Source: Devosia sp. A8/3-2 (GTDB taxonomy: Bacteria; Pseudomonadota; Alphaproteobacteria; Rhizobiales; Devosiaceae). From it: a DNA stretch of 64,000 bases. The notes under the pieces are model-generated. The model did no database searches. It saw nothing but the letters and a program-made list of their open reading frames with translations, and was not told where the DNA came from. The stretch spans positions 3,140,156-3,204,155 of the forward strand of contig CP104974.1 of NCBI GenBank assembly GCA_025452255.1. The letters run 5' to 3'. A program made the translations under genes and the position numbers. Numbering within the stretch: position 1 is the first letter of the stretch; each line of letters starts with the position of its first letter. This document shows, piece after piece, positions 21,387 to 31,826 of the stretch.

Positions 21387-21979
21387 TTAACCCCTGAATG
21401 CCGCGGCTGCCGGGTTTTACGGCTGGGAGCGCGGCGAGTTCGGGGGAGTTGGTCGGCGGGGTAAGCGGGGACTTTGAAATCGATGAGCTTGACCAGCGGC
21501 ACGCCGACATCGGCCTCGCCGGCGGAGCGGTCGATGAGGCAGGCGGCGGCGATGACATTGGCGCCGATGCCGCGCAGGGCTTCGACACATTCACGGATGG
21601 AGAGGCCCGTGGAAACGATGTCTTCGACCACGATCACCTTGTCATGGGCGGAGATTTCAAAGCCGCGGCGCAACTCGAACTTGCCTTCGACGCGCTCGGT
21701 GTACAGCGCGGGCAGGTTCATGTGGCGGGCGGTTTCGTAGCCGGGGATGATGCCGCCAATGGCGGGCGAGACGATCTTGGTAGCGCCGCCGAAGCCCTCA
21801 GCGTGGATTTTGGCGGCCAGTGCCTTGCAGAGCTTTTCGGTCTGATGCGGATATTGGAAGACCTGCGCCTTTTGCAGGAAGACGGGAGAGCGCAGGCCCG
21901 AGGACAGGATGAAATGGCCCTCGAGCATGGCGCCACACTCGCGGAAGATCGCCAGCACTTCATCCTTAGTCATCTTCAT
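21383..21979 (-). CDS. pyrE: Orotate phosphoribosyltransferase (C-terminal frame uncertain)
   Basis: PyrE makes OMP from orotate and PRPP. The PRPP-binding loop is [16 protein letters not shown], and the orotate-binding part is [17 protein letters not shown]. After PAYPADQLP the frame is suspect: the uncorrected tail is arginine-rich ([12 protein letters not shown]), while the next frame reads [18 protein letters not shown], the family ending. A short C run near 21445 would explain it. The enzyme core is unaffected. Confidence 0.9.
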   Translation of the reverse strand: MKMTKDEVLAIFRECGAMLEGHFILSSGLRSPVFLQKAQVFQYPHQTEKLCKALAAKIHAEGFGGATKIVSPAIGGIIPGYETARHMNLPALYTERVEGKFELRRGFEISAHDKVIVVEDIVSTGLSIRECVEALRGIGANVIAAACLIDRSAGEADVGVPLVKLIDFKVPAYPADQLPRTRRAPSRKTRQPRHSGVK

Positions 21980-21993
21980 TTCTCCGATCGATA

Positions 21994-24237
21994 TTACCGT
22001 CCCATTCCAGCGTCGAAATCATTGATGCTTCCCGCATGCCCGCGCTGGACGGAGGAAAGGCCCGGACTGCGCTTGAGCGTTGCCAGAACATCGGTCAGTT
22101 GCGCAAGGTCGTGGACCTCGATTTCGAAGATCATCTGGTGAAAATCGGGCGAAATCATCCGCATCACCAGATTGTTGATATTGGCGTCGCAGGCGGCAAT
22201 GGCGGAGGAAATCTGCGCGAGCGAGCCAGGGCGATTGACCGATTCCATCGAAATGACGGTGGGATAGAGGTCTTCCTTGCCAGATAGATTCCAGCGGACA
22301 TCGACCCGAGCGACGTCGCTGTCATGCAGATCGATCAGCGCATCGGAATGGATGGGATAGACCAGCATGGGCGCATCGGGTTGCAGGATACCCACGAGGC
22401 GATCGCCGGGCACGACCCCCTCCCCCGAAATGGTGACGGGCATGTGGAAATCGAGCTGGGCCAAGGCCGCCTTGGCGCGGGGGCCGGAGCGCTGGCCGCC
22501 CGGCACGCGGAAGCGGAACAGATCGGTAGCGCGCAAGGCGAACCAGCCATCGGCGGTGTCGGCCACGGGGAGGTCAAGCTTGCGGCGGCGCTTGCGCAGG
22601 CCCTTGATGCGGGCCAACTCGGCAGCCAGCGGCTCGGAGCCGATCTTGCCTTCGCCGACGGCGATCAGCAGGTCGCGCTTGGACTGGGAGCCCAAAGCCT
22701 CGGCCGGGGCCTTGGCTTCGCTGTCGTCGAGCATGACGCCTTCGCGCTCAAGCATCATCTTGAGGACATGCTCGCCCGGGGCAAAGGCGCGCTGAGCGGC
22801 GGCGTGACGCACGGCGCGACGAATGGCGGCGCGGGCCTTGCCGGTGGCGGCGATGCCGATCCAGTTCGACGGCGGCATATGGTTCTGGTCGTGGATGATC
22901 TCGACTTCGTCGCCGCTGCGTAGCTGGGTCACCAGCGGCAGGATGGCGCCGTTGATCTTGGCGCCGACGCAGGTGTCGCCAATATCGGTATGCAGCGCAT
23001 AGGCAAAGTCGATGGGCGTGGCGCCCCGCGGCAGGGCGATGAGGCGCCCGCGCAGGGTGAAGCAGAACACCCGGTCCTGAAACAATTCCAGCTTGGTGTA
23101 TTCTGACGAAATCTTCGGTCGAGAGGCCCTGCGTCAGGTGACCGATGGTCTGCCGGAGCGAGCCATAGGCCTGCGACTCGATTTCGATGCGGCCCATGTC
23201 GGCGGAGGCGCCATCCTTATAGAGAGCGTGGGCCGCGATGCCGAATTCGGCGATGCGGTCCATCTCCTCGGTGCGGATTTGCAGCTCCGCGTTGGCGGCC
23301 GGGGCCGACAATGGTGGTGTGGATGGACTGATAATCGTTGTGCTTGGGGACCGAGATATAGTCCTTGAAGCGGCCGGGCACGACCTTCCACTTGGTGTGG
23401 ACGACACCCACCGTGTGGTAGCACTCCTCGATGGAGTTCACGATGACGCGGAAGCCGATCATGTCGGAGAGCTGTTCCAGCGCAATCGACTTGCGCTCGA
23501 TCTTGGAGAATATCGAGTAAGGCGATTTGACGCGCCTTGACGCGAGCGGTGATGCCTTCGGCGGCGAGGCGCTCGCTCAGCTCGGTCGAAATGGTCGAAA
23601 TCGTCTCACGATATTCGGCCTGCATCTCGTTGAGACGCTCGGTAATGGCGGTGTAGTGGTCGGGCTGCAGGATCTTGAAGGAGATGTCTTCGAGCTCGTT
23701 GCGCATGTCCTGCATACCCATGCGGCCGGCAAGCGGGGCATAGATATCCATGGTCTCCTGGGCAATACGGGTGCGCTTTTCGGGCGGCATGTATTGCAAT
23801 GTGCGCATATTGTGCAGACGATCGGCCAGCTTCACCAGCAGGACGCGCACGTCCCGGCTGATGGCCAGCAGCAGCTTGCGCAGATTTTCGGCTCGGGCCT
23901 CCTCGCGCGAAACCAGATTGAGGCGGTCGATCTTGGTCAAGCCATCGACAATGGCACCAATCTCGGAGCCGAACAGCTGATCGATTTCGGCGCGGGTGGC
24001 GTCGGTATCCTCGATCGTGTCGTGCAGCAGGCCCACGGCAATGGAGGCATCGTCGAGCTTGAGCTCGGTCAGGATGGCGGCGACTTCGAGGGGATGATTG
24101 AAATAGGGGTCGCCAGAGGCGCGCTTTTGCGAGCCATGCTTCTGCATGGCGTACACATAGGCCTTATTCAAAAGCTGCTCGTCGGCGTTCGGGTTGTAAG
24201 CCTGAACGCGCTCGACGAGCTCATACTGACGCATCAT
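21994..24237 (-). CDS. rel: Bifunctional (p)ppGpp synthetase/hydrolase, Rel/SpoT type (frame broken three times)
   Basis: Makes and degrades (p)ppGpp in the stringent response. The HD hydrolase domain has [11 protein letters not shown] and [16 protein letters not shown]. The synthetase domain has [10 protein letters not shown] and [19 protein letters not shown] follows ([19 protein letters not shown]) and a C-terminal ACT domain ([20 protein letters not shown]). Breaks are near 23535, 23303 and 23101-23105 (CGAA read as CAGAA before [11 protein letters not shown]). Repaired length about 747 aa. Downstream of rpoZ, as in many alphaproteobacteria. Confidence 0.93.
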
Positions 24238-24288
24238 GACTGTAGGTGCCTCACCCGCAGGGGGAGCTTAGCGGTTGTTATAGAAATG

Positions 24289-24318
24289 AAAAGGGCGTCC
24301 GGTGATCCGAACGCCCTC
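24289..24318 (-). terminator. Intrinsic terminator between rpoZ and rel
   Basis: On the minus strand GGGCGT-T-CGG / CCG-G-ACGCCC with an ATCA loop is followed by TTTTCATTTC. It lies 26 bp past the rpoZ stop, so rel may have its own promoter or depend on readthrough. Confidence 0.7.
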
Positions 24319-24343
24319 TCCTATACGATAGCTGGAAGCCAGA

Positions 24344-24713
24344 TCAATCGTCGCGGCGTTCCGGCGGCGCAAGGCTTTCGATGCCGCGTAGCAATTCTTC
24401 TTCGCTGATGGTGTCGAAATTGATCAGAATCGTCGCCGTTCGAGCTTTCGATGAGCGGAGCAGCGTGCTGCTCGGGCTCGTCGACTTCGACATATTTCTG
24501 CAGCGAATGGATCAGATCTTCGCGCAGGTCTTCCGACGAGATGGCGCCGTCACCGATTTCACGCAGGGCAACGACCGGATTCTTGTCGTTATCGCGGGAT
24601 ACGGTGATCTGAGCGCCGGAGGAAATCATGCGCGCACGATGCGCAGCCATGAGGACGAGATCGAAGCGGTTCTCGATCTTTTCAATGCAGTCTTCAACGG
24701 TGACGCGGGCCAC
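24344..24713 (-). CDS. rpoZ: RNA polymerase omega subunit (frame broken once)
   Basis: Omega binds the beta' subunit and assists RNAP assembly and ppGpp sensing. It starts [20 protein letters not shown] and contains [14 protein letters not shown] and [19 protein letters not shown] start at 24711-24713 was chosen because it gives the canonical N-terminus and has GGAG 6 nt upstream; a TTG 12 bp earlier is less likely. The frame breaks near 24435, after which [20 protein letters not shown] leads to TGA 24344-24346. Confidence 0.9.
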
Positions 24714-24950
24714 GAACGTCTCCAAAACTTATGGAATGAACGCTTCCCATACACGAGAGGTTATCAGGATACAAGGTTTGCACGCACTTGTGCGGGATTG
24801 CCGGTTTCAGAACGCTTGCAGGGCCCGGAGCAAATGTGCGAATACCGAGTTTGAAGATAAATTGAGCCGCGGAACTTAATTTAGCTGCTTTTTGCCCGCT
24901 ATCAGGCGCAAGTAATTTTGCAGCCTCGCTGCTGGGTACAGGAGTTCATC

Positions 24951-25544
24951 ATGCCCATTGATCCGCGCGAAAAAATTGTATTGTTCATCGATGGCGCCAA
25001 TCTCTACGCGACGTCCAAGGCCATCGGCGTGGATATCGACTATCGGCGGTTGCTGACCGAGTTCAGCGGCAAGGCCTATTTGCTGCGCGCCAACTACTAC
25101 ACTGCGCTGGTGGAGGATCAGGAATATTCCTCGATCCGGCCCCTGATCGACTGGCTGGATTATAATGGCTTCACCGTGGTGACCAAGCCGGCCAAGGAAT
25201 TCACCGACGCAGCAGGCCGCCGCAAGATCAAGGGCAATATGGATATCGAGCTCTGCGTCGACGCGCTGGAGCTGGCTCCCTATTATGACCACATGGTGCT
25301 GTTTTCGGGTGATGGCGACTTCACCGCGCTGGTGGCCGCGCTGCAGCGCAAGGGCAAGCGAGTGACGGTGGTGTCGACGCTGACCACCTCGACGCCGATG
25401 ATTGCCGATGATCTGCGCCGGCAGGCGGACTTTTTCATCGATGTGGCGGATCTGTCCAAGAGCGTGGGACGCCCGCCGAGCACAAGGCCGGTTGTGGCGC
25501 CGGCGGCCGTGCCGGTGGTGGATGATGAAACAGACCCGGATTGA
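24951..25544 (+). CDS. NYN-domain (LabA/DUF88-like) protein
   Basis: Intact 197-aa protein with a PIN-like NYN nuclease fold. Acidic residues lie in VLFIDGANLYATSKA, KGNMDIELCVDAL and VLFSGDGDFTALVAAL, in the family order. A proline-rich low-complexity tail follows. NYN proteins are predicted metal-dependent RNases; LabA homologues in alphaproteobacteria lie beside rpoZ, as here. ATG 24951 was chosen because MPIDPREKIVLFIDG is the usual start. Divergent from rpoZ. Confidence 0.82.
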   Translation: MPIDPREKIVLFIDGANLYATSKAIGVDIDYRRLLTEFSGKAYLLRANYYTALVEDQEYSSIRPLIDWLDYNGFTVVTKPAKEFTDAAGRRKIKGNMDIELCVDALELAPYYDHMVLFSGDGDFTALVAALQRKGKRVTVVSTLTTSTPMIADDLRRQADFFIDVADLSKSVGRPPSTRPVVAPAAVPVVDDETDPD

Positions 25545-25571
25545 ACGGGCGTTTGGTGAGCTAGCCCCTTC

Positions 25572-26323
25572 TCAGGGTGTTGGATGCACCGGCTGCTGCG
25601 CTGGGCGGCCGAATGGCAGGCCCGGTGGTGCATTGTCAAAGTCGGTGGATTGACCACCGGGGGACCGTGCTTCGCCCTCGTCGCAATGAATGAGGATGGC
25701 GCCCTGCATGCCGCGCAGTACTCCGCCGAGCTCGGGCGGCAGTTCGGTCACTTCGGCGGGCAGAGCATTCAGCTGATCGACGAGTTCAGGGGGCAATTGC
25801 TTGGCGGGCCGCAGGCTCGCACTGCAACCGGCGGGAGCATTTCGCAAGGTCACGGCGGAGATGTCGTCGAGGCTGAGCGCGACATAATATTCCGGATCAT
25901 AGACCGCTATTTCCAGCTCTTTGCCGATGCGATAGGCGCGGCTCGGCGTGAGGGAGAAATTGAGGACGGTCCGGCCGCCGACATAGGACATGTGACTATC
26001 GGGGCTGACCTCGAAATGCAGGTCGGTCGCCCCCTCACCGGCATAGGTATAGAATTCGCGCCGGGCCAGGTCCGCCATGCTGTCGCGCATCAGCTCCGAG
26101 AGTTCGGCGCCGCTGACATTACCGTCGCTGTTCGTATCCAGACCCTGTATTTGCCGGAGCGGAAAATGCCCGATCGAAGGACCAGCGATGCTCGATGGCT
26201 GCGACATTGCCGGCATCGTCGAAGGCAACCGTCGTCTCCGCATCCACGAAGACATGAGGATGTGCCAACGCCCAGCCACAGGTGAGTAGCGACGCCGCCG
26301 GGCGAGGCCCGATGAAAGGGCAT
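25572..26323 (-). CDS. DUF1007-family periplasmic protein (frame broken at least twice)
   Basis: The hallmark start of DUF1007, AHPHVFVDAETTVAFDDAGN and EHRWSFDRAFSA, is in one frame. The EF-hand-like GLDTNSDGNVSGAELSELM and the rest (DLHFEVSPDSHMSYVGGRTV; AVYDPEYYVALSLDD) are in another. Breaks are near 26290 and 26160. The DxNxDGxxS loop may bind calcium. Members are often linked to nickel/cobalt or zinc uptake, but no transporter lies nearby. The 5' end is approximate. A signal peptide is expected before AHPHVF. Confidence 0.7.
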
Positions 26324-26390
26324 GAAAACGCAACACTTCTGCCCTAGATAGATTTACTGGGTCTGCTGACTTTATCCAGAGCTGCAAGCA

Positions 26391-27095
26391 TTGAAAAGAC
26401 CGCGCCAATATCGCCGCCATGTGGCCACTCTGCTAGCGGCGTGTGTCATGGCGCCGGCATGGGGCTCAGGTAACATTGCCGCCGAGCTGGCGGTGACGAT
26501 GAACCGGACCTCCATCACGATACCCATCGCTGAATATCTTGTGGTGGATTTTGAACTCGACGGTCAGATCGTCCCCATGGGCTTCAGCGATCACCCCGAG
26601 ATAAGCAAGCGCCGCGAGAGCTTCTTTGAAGCTAACCCCGGCATATTGCCGGCAGCGCAGTTGCGCTACCTGTTCTATCTGGCGAGGGCGGCCTGTAGCG
26701 GCGAAGGGTTTCTGCTGTCGGCCTGCGAAAGCCGCAACGGCACTGGCGCTACCCAGATAGTGCAAATGGTGCTTCGGTCGGGCAGCGTTCCCGGCGTGGG
26801 GACGCAAATGCTGCGTCCGGCTGAACTGTCACCCGCCGATGCGGAGGGGGAGGTCGTGACATATGACCAGCCGGGCTGGAGCTATATGGAGACGCTTGTG
26901 GGCGGGAGCCGTCTCGCTGCAAGCTGCGCGCCGGCCAAAGAGGCCGACTGGGGCCTGACCTGCCGGCACAGCGCGTCACTGGCCAACGGCGTTTTCTATC
27001 AGGTGGACTTTCTGATGAAAGGGAATGCGGCAGCCGACGCAAGTGAAATCCTGCGAGCAAGCCATGCCGCTGCGCAATCCCTAACCTCTCAGTAG
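26391..27095 (+). CDS. Secreted hypothetical protein
   Basis: Intact ORF of 234 aa. A TTG start at 26391 gives a basic N-terminus (MKRPRQYRRHVATLLAACVM) and a probable signal peptide ending near AWGSG. Two cysteines in ACSGEGFLLSACES and two in LAASCAPAKEADWGLTC could form disulphides. No recognised domain. Divergent from the DUF1007 gene, convergent with smpB. Confidence 0.5.
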   Translation: MKRPRQYRRHVATLLAACVMAPAWGSGNIAAELAVTMNRTSITIPIAEYLVVDFELDGQIVPMGFSDHPEISKRRESFFEANPGILPAAQLRYLFYLARAACSGEGFLLSACESRNGTGATQIVQMVLRSGSVPGVGTQMLRPAELSPADAEGEVVTYDQPGWSYMETLVGGSRLAASCAPAKEADWGLTCRHSASLANGVFYQVDFLMKGNAAADASEILRASHAAAQSLTSQ

Positions 27096-27103
27096 CAGGC
27101 GCG

Positions 27104-27599
27104 CTAGCCGCGCCCGCCTTCTTTCATGATGCGGGATTTATCGTGGTTCCAGTCGCGGTTGCGCTCGGTTTCGCGTTTGTCGTAGTTCTTCTTGCCCTTA
27201 CCCGGGCCGATCAACACCTTGGCGCGGCCCCGGTCGTTGAAGAACAGCTTGAGCGGCACGATGGTGTTGCCGGCGCGGGAGACTTCCTGGTCGAGATGGG
27301 CCAATTGCTTGCGTGATACGAGGAGTTTGCGGGGACGCTTTTCTTCGTGGTTGAAGCGATTGGCCTGCAGATATTCCGGGATATGGGCGTTGATCAGCCA
27401 CAGCTCACCCTTTTCGGGCGAGGCGTAGGATTCGGTGATCTGGGCCTTGCCCAGACGCAGTGATTTGACCTCGGTGCCGGTCAACACAAGGCCGGCTTCG
27501 AGGGTATCGACAATCTCGTAATCATAGCGCGCGGCGGTTTTCAGCCACGAGCCCGTGGCTGATCACACCGTTCTTAGCTTTATCGTTTTTACTGGCCAT
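27104..27599 (-). CDS. smpB: tmRNA-binding protein SmpB (frame broken once)
   Basis: SmpB delivers tmRNA to stalled ribosomes. The N-terminal part [20 protein letters not shown] is in a different frame from the rest ([30 protein letters not shown], basic tail ending KEGGRG). The break near 27533 falls in CGCCGCGCGCTAT, where a CG unit appears lost from the NRRARYDYEI codons. Start ATG 27597-27599. About 166 aa. Follows dapA by 60 bp. Confidence 0.9.
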
Positions 27600-27659
27600 A
27601 GCCTTGAAGCCTTATGCGAGCCGACGGCGTCGGCCCGCCGGCTCTTAATATCTTGAGTC

Positions 27660-28541
27660 TTAGATAAGACCTGCGTGCCGCATTGCAAAATCCATTGCCT
27701 CTTCGGCGGCCCGCGAGGCCGGTACGATGGGCAGGCGCAGCTCGTTGGCGCACAGGTTCAGCCGGCTCGCAGCATATTTTGCCGGCGCGGGGCTGGGCTC
27801 GATGAACAGGTTCTTGTGCAAGTGCACGAGCTTGTCCTGGACGGCGAGCGCGCCCTTGAAATCACCAGCCGTGGAAAGCTCCTGCATCTGCGAGCAGAGG
27901 CGCGGGGCAATATTGGCGGTGACCGAAATGCAACCATGGCCGCCATGGGCGTTGAAGGCGAGCGCGGTGATATCTTCGCCCGAGAGCAGGATAAAATCCG
28001 GCCCCAGTTTGGCGCGCTGCAGGCTGGCGCGGCCCAGATCGGCCGTGGCATCCTTGACGCCGATAATATTGGGATGCGCCTCTGCCGAGCGCGCGATGGT
28101 GTCGACGGTGAGGTCGGCAACGGTGCGGCCGGGCACGCTATAAAGAATGACCGGAATGCCCACGGCGCTAGCCACAGCGGAGAAGTGCTGGAACAGCCCT
28201 TCCTGATTGGGGCGATTGTAATAGGGTACAACGGAGAGCACCGCATCGGCGCCGGTTTCTTCGGCAAAACGGGCCAGCGAAACGGCTTCGGCGGTCGAGT
28301 TCGAGCCGGCGCCGGCAACAACCGGAACGCGCTTATTGGCGACTTCGACGCAGATTTCCACGACGCGGCGATGTTCTTCGTGGCTGACAGTGGGGCTTTC
28401 GCCCGTGGTGCCAACCGGAACCGAGCCGTGTGTGCCCTCGGCGATCTGCCAATCCACAAAGCTCGAGAAGGCTTTCTCATCCACTGCCCCGTTAACGAAG
28501 GGAGTGATGAGTGCCGTAATCGATCCTCTGAGCATTTGCAC
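27660..28541 (-). CDS. dapA: 4-hydroxy-tetrahydrodipicolinate synthase
   Basis: Intact enzyme of about 293 aa that condenses pyruvate and aspartate semialdehyde in lysine/DAP synthesis. Motifs: [50 protein letters not shown] and the Schiff-base lysine in [15 protein letters not shown] start at 28541 has GAGGA at good spacing; an ATG 6 bp downstream (MLRGS) is the alternative. Confidence 0.95.
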   Translation of the reverse strand: MQMLRGSITALITPFVNGAVDEKAFSSFVDWQIAEGTHGSVPVGTTGESPTVSHEEHRRVVEICVEVANKRVPVVAGAGSNSTAEAVSLARFAEETGADAVLSVVPYYNRPNQEGLFQHFSAVASAVGIPVILYSVPGRTVADLTVDTIARSAEAHPNIIGVKDATADLGRASLQRAKLGPDFILLSGEDITALAFNAHGGHGCISVTANIAPRLCSQMQELSTAGDFKGALAVQDKLVHLHKNLFIEPSPAPAKYAASRLNLCANELRLPIVPASRAAEEAMDFAMRHAGLI

Positions 28542-28784
28542 TGGTATTCCTCGGTTTGATGAATGCCACAGTTCAGCCGTGGCGTGATGTCATAGCCGTT
28601 TGATAGCGGCTGATTTGAGTGGCGCACCATAGTTTTTATTGGATGCCATCACAAGGCGGCAGCGACATGACCGGCATCTGACGGGCGGTGGCAACCTGAT
28701 GTTTACCCAGATGGGGTAACTTTGAGTTAACCGCAAGGATGGGGGTTCTTGCCGGCTGATTGAATGTGAGCAGCAGGACGGCAG

Positions 28785-30810
28785 ATGGGACACGGCTTTC
28801 GAGCGGGCCTCATTGCAGCGGCGTTGGGTGTTTTGAGTACAGCCCCCGTGACCGATGTGATCGTGGCCAATGATGTCGTTGACACAGTGGTTACCGGCTC
28901 GATCAAGAGCGGGACGGCTACGCCTGCCCCGGAAAACAAGGGCTCTGCGGCTTTTCGCGCGGCATTGGCCCTACTGAGCAGCGACGATGCGGCCGGGGCC
29001 TATGATGCCGCTCGCGCCCTGCCCGACGCGCTGGAGCGGCGCACGGTGCAATGGGCGGCGATCTACTTCAATCCCGGCAAGATCGACTATCATTCGGTGC
29101 AGCGCTTTGTCGCCGATGCACCTGATTTTGCCGCCAGCAGCATTTATCGCACGCGGATCGAGCAGGCGCTGGTCAAGGCCGAGCCGGCTGACGCCGATGT
29201 TATCGCCGCGCTGGGCGGGGTGGTGCCCAATACGATCGAGGCCCGTGTGATGCTGGCATCGGCCTATCTGGCCGAGGGACAGAAAGATCGGGCCACAAGG
29301 CTGGCCCACAGCATCTGGATCGACAATTTTTTGACCCAAGAGCAGGAAAAGACCGTGCTGGACAAGCTCGGCACCCTGCTCGATCGCGATACGCATTGGG
29401 CGCGGGCGATGCATCTGATGATGCATGACCGGGCGCAGGCGAGCGAGCGGCTGCTGGAATTTTTGAGCCCGGCGCAGAAATCGCTGGTGGTGGCGCGGGC
29501 AGCTGTGTCGCGCAATGATGCCGACGCCAAAAAGCAACTCGATAACGTCGATCCCTCGATGCAGTCCAACCCGGTCTTCATCTTTTCGCGCGCAGCGGGC
29601 ACGGCAGTTCGAATTGTGGCAAAGCGCGGTCGACTGGCTCAACAAGGCGCCGGACGAGCTGCCGGACGCCGCCGAATGGTGGTATGAGCGGCGCGCGCTA
29701 ATCCGGCAATTGCTCAATGCCGGGGAGCCAAAGCTCGCCTATCAGGCGGCGGCCGGCTACACCAAGGGGCCGGACGGGCGGGTGGTGGAAGCGCAGTTCC
29801 ATGCCGGCTGGATCGCCCTATCGTTCCTTGATGATGCGGCGGCCGCCAAGCAGCATTTTACCGCACAGAAGGCGCTGTCGACCCTGCCCGATACGGTGAG
29901 TCAGTCCAATTACTGGCTGGCGCAGGCGGATACAAAGCTGGGCGATACGACCGGGGCCAAGGCCGCCTATGAGGCGGCGGCGCGCTATGGCAATGTTTAT
30001 TATGGGCAATTGGCGCGGGCCGAGCTGGGCCATAAGGGCGTCGAGATCTCGCCCCCTGCCCCATTGGCAGGACAGCGAGAGCCTGTTCAACGCCAATTCG
30101 CTCGTGCGCGCCGTTCGCCTGCTGGCCGCGAATGGGCGGCAAAGCATGGCTGTGCCGCTGCTGCGCCATTATGGCGAGGGCCTCAAGACGGGCGGCGAAT
30201 TGCTGTTGGCGGCGCGGCTGGCGCAGGAAATCAGGGCGCATAATGTTGCCATATCGATTGCCGATGCGGCGGACAAATTGGGCGTACCGCTGGATCTGTT
30301 CAGTTTTCCCAAGGATGGATTGCCGGCGGACGCACGATTGGCGGCCGACCGGGCGGCGGTTTATGCCATTGCGCGCCGGAATCGATGTTTCAGATCGATG
30401 CGATTTCCTCTTCGGGAGCGCGCGGGCTAATGCAGCTTATGCCCGGCACGGCCAAGGAAGTGGCGGGCAAGGTAGGCGTCGATTATTCGGCCAGCCGGTT
30501 GATAAGCGACGCGGCCTATAATGCGCTGCTGGGCTCGACTTATCTCGGGACGCAGTTGGAGCGGTATGATGGCTCGCTGGTATTGGCGGCGGCGGCCTAT
30601 AATGCGGGGCCGGGCAATGCGAACAAGTGGATTGCCGCCTATGGCGATCCGCGCGCCGACAATGTGGATCCGGTGATCTGGGTCGAGCTGATCCCTTTCC
30701 GAGAGACGCGGAAATATGTGCAGCGCGTGCTGGGGAACTACCTAGTCTATCGCGAACGGCTGGGCGATGGCGGGTTGACGCTGCAAGAGGCGCTGCGGAC
30801 AATCCGCTAG
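28785..30810 (+). CDS. slt: Soluble lytic murein transglycosylase (frame broken three times)
   Basis: Periplasmic muramidase of the Slt type: a long superhelical N-terminal domain (AAFRAALALLSSDDAAGAYD onward) and a C-terminal lysozyme-like domain. The catalytic motif is ESMFQIDAISSSGARGLMQL, followed by MPGTAKEVAGK and AAAAYNAGPGNANKW. Breaks are near 29603 (a CG unit lost), 30055 (one extra C) and 30382, the last directly before the catalytic glutamate. Repaired length about 675 aa. Divergent from dapA. Confidence 0.85.
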
Positions 30811-30853
30811 ATCACCCTGATTTTGCTTGAGGCCAGAGGCCGCCTTTCCCTAA

Positions 30854-31802
30854 ATGATGGCCATGGCCCGCAAACGCACAATCCCTGACGATCATCCCGC
30901 TTTCGTAGCCCTGCCGGTGACCCGGGTGAGCCTGTCGGCGGGACATTTGCGGGCGGCAGTCCATATATCCGGGCGGCTTTCCGGCCAGCGGCTGCCGGTG
31001 GTGTGCATTCCCGGCTATCAGCGCAATATGAGCGATTTCACCGAATTCGCCGCCTATTTCCAGCGCATGGGCGGCGGCAACTGGCCGGTGGTTTTGCTCG
31101 ATCTGCCGGGCCGTGGGCAGAACCGACGATAGGGCGCGGCCGGAGGACTATAGCTCGCTAGCCGATGCGCGGGACGTTGCCACCATATTGCCGGCACTGG
31201 GCATCGACCGGGCGGTGATTTTGGGCCGGGGGCATGGCGGACAGGTGGCCATGGCGCTGGCGATGGACCACCCACTGCTGGTGGCCGGCACGGTGCTGCT
31301 GGATGCGGGACCGGTGACGGATTCGCGTGGCATTGTGCGGCTGCGCAATAATCTCAAGCATGTCGAGAGTCTGCGCGGCGGCAAATTTGTGACCGCGGGG
31401 TTCCGGCGCATGCTGAGCGGCGATTATCCGAGTCTGCCAGAAGCGCGGCTGGATGCGCTGATGGGGCGCAGCCACACGATAGACCGGCGTGGTCAGGCGC
31501 GGCCGCTTTACGATGCGCGGCTGATCGATGCACTGGGCAGCATCAATTTCGACGATGTTCTGGTGGCGCAATGGCCGCTGTTCGACGCTGCGCTGCGCGC
31601 CGCTAATGCTGCTACGCACGCAATTGACCGATCAATTGCGGCGCGAGACCTTGACGAAATGCAACGGCGGCGGCCGGACGCGGTGGCGCTGACCATTGCC
31701 GGACAAGGCTCCCCTGCTCTGTTCGACCAGCGCGACGAAATCGAGGCCGTCGCTGAATTCGTCATTCGCACCAGCCGGGCGGTGCTGGGCCGCGCGGCTT
31801 AG
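30854..31802 (+). CDS. Alpha/beta-hydrolase fold protein lacking the nucleophile serine (frame broken once)
   Basis: Core motifs are VVCIPGYQRNMSDFTEF, LLDLPGRGRTDDR and VILGRGHGGQVAMALAM. Where active members have G-x-S-x-G-G (for example GTSRGG), this reads GRGHGG, so the nucleophile position is glycine (GGG codon, not one substitution from AGC). The C-terminal part has DVLVAQWPLFDAALRAANAA. The frame breaks at 31118-31122 (CGAA read as CAGAA). About 315 aa. Probably non-hydrolytic or with altered chemistry. Confidence 0.7.
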
Positions 31803-31826
31803 GCGGGTCTGCGGAGACGTTTCCTC

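Noticed and set aside
13460..24237. Pseudogenisation or genome decay of the housekeeping cluster
   Set aside because: Both sides of every break keep conserved motifs and no genes are missing. Decay would not spare all active-site residues in parC, rel, era and rpoZ.
27610..27640. Hairpin GAGCCG...CGGCTC between dapA and smpB as a terminator
   Set aside because: No T tract on either strand, and the two genes are co-directional and probably co-transcribed.
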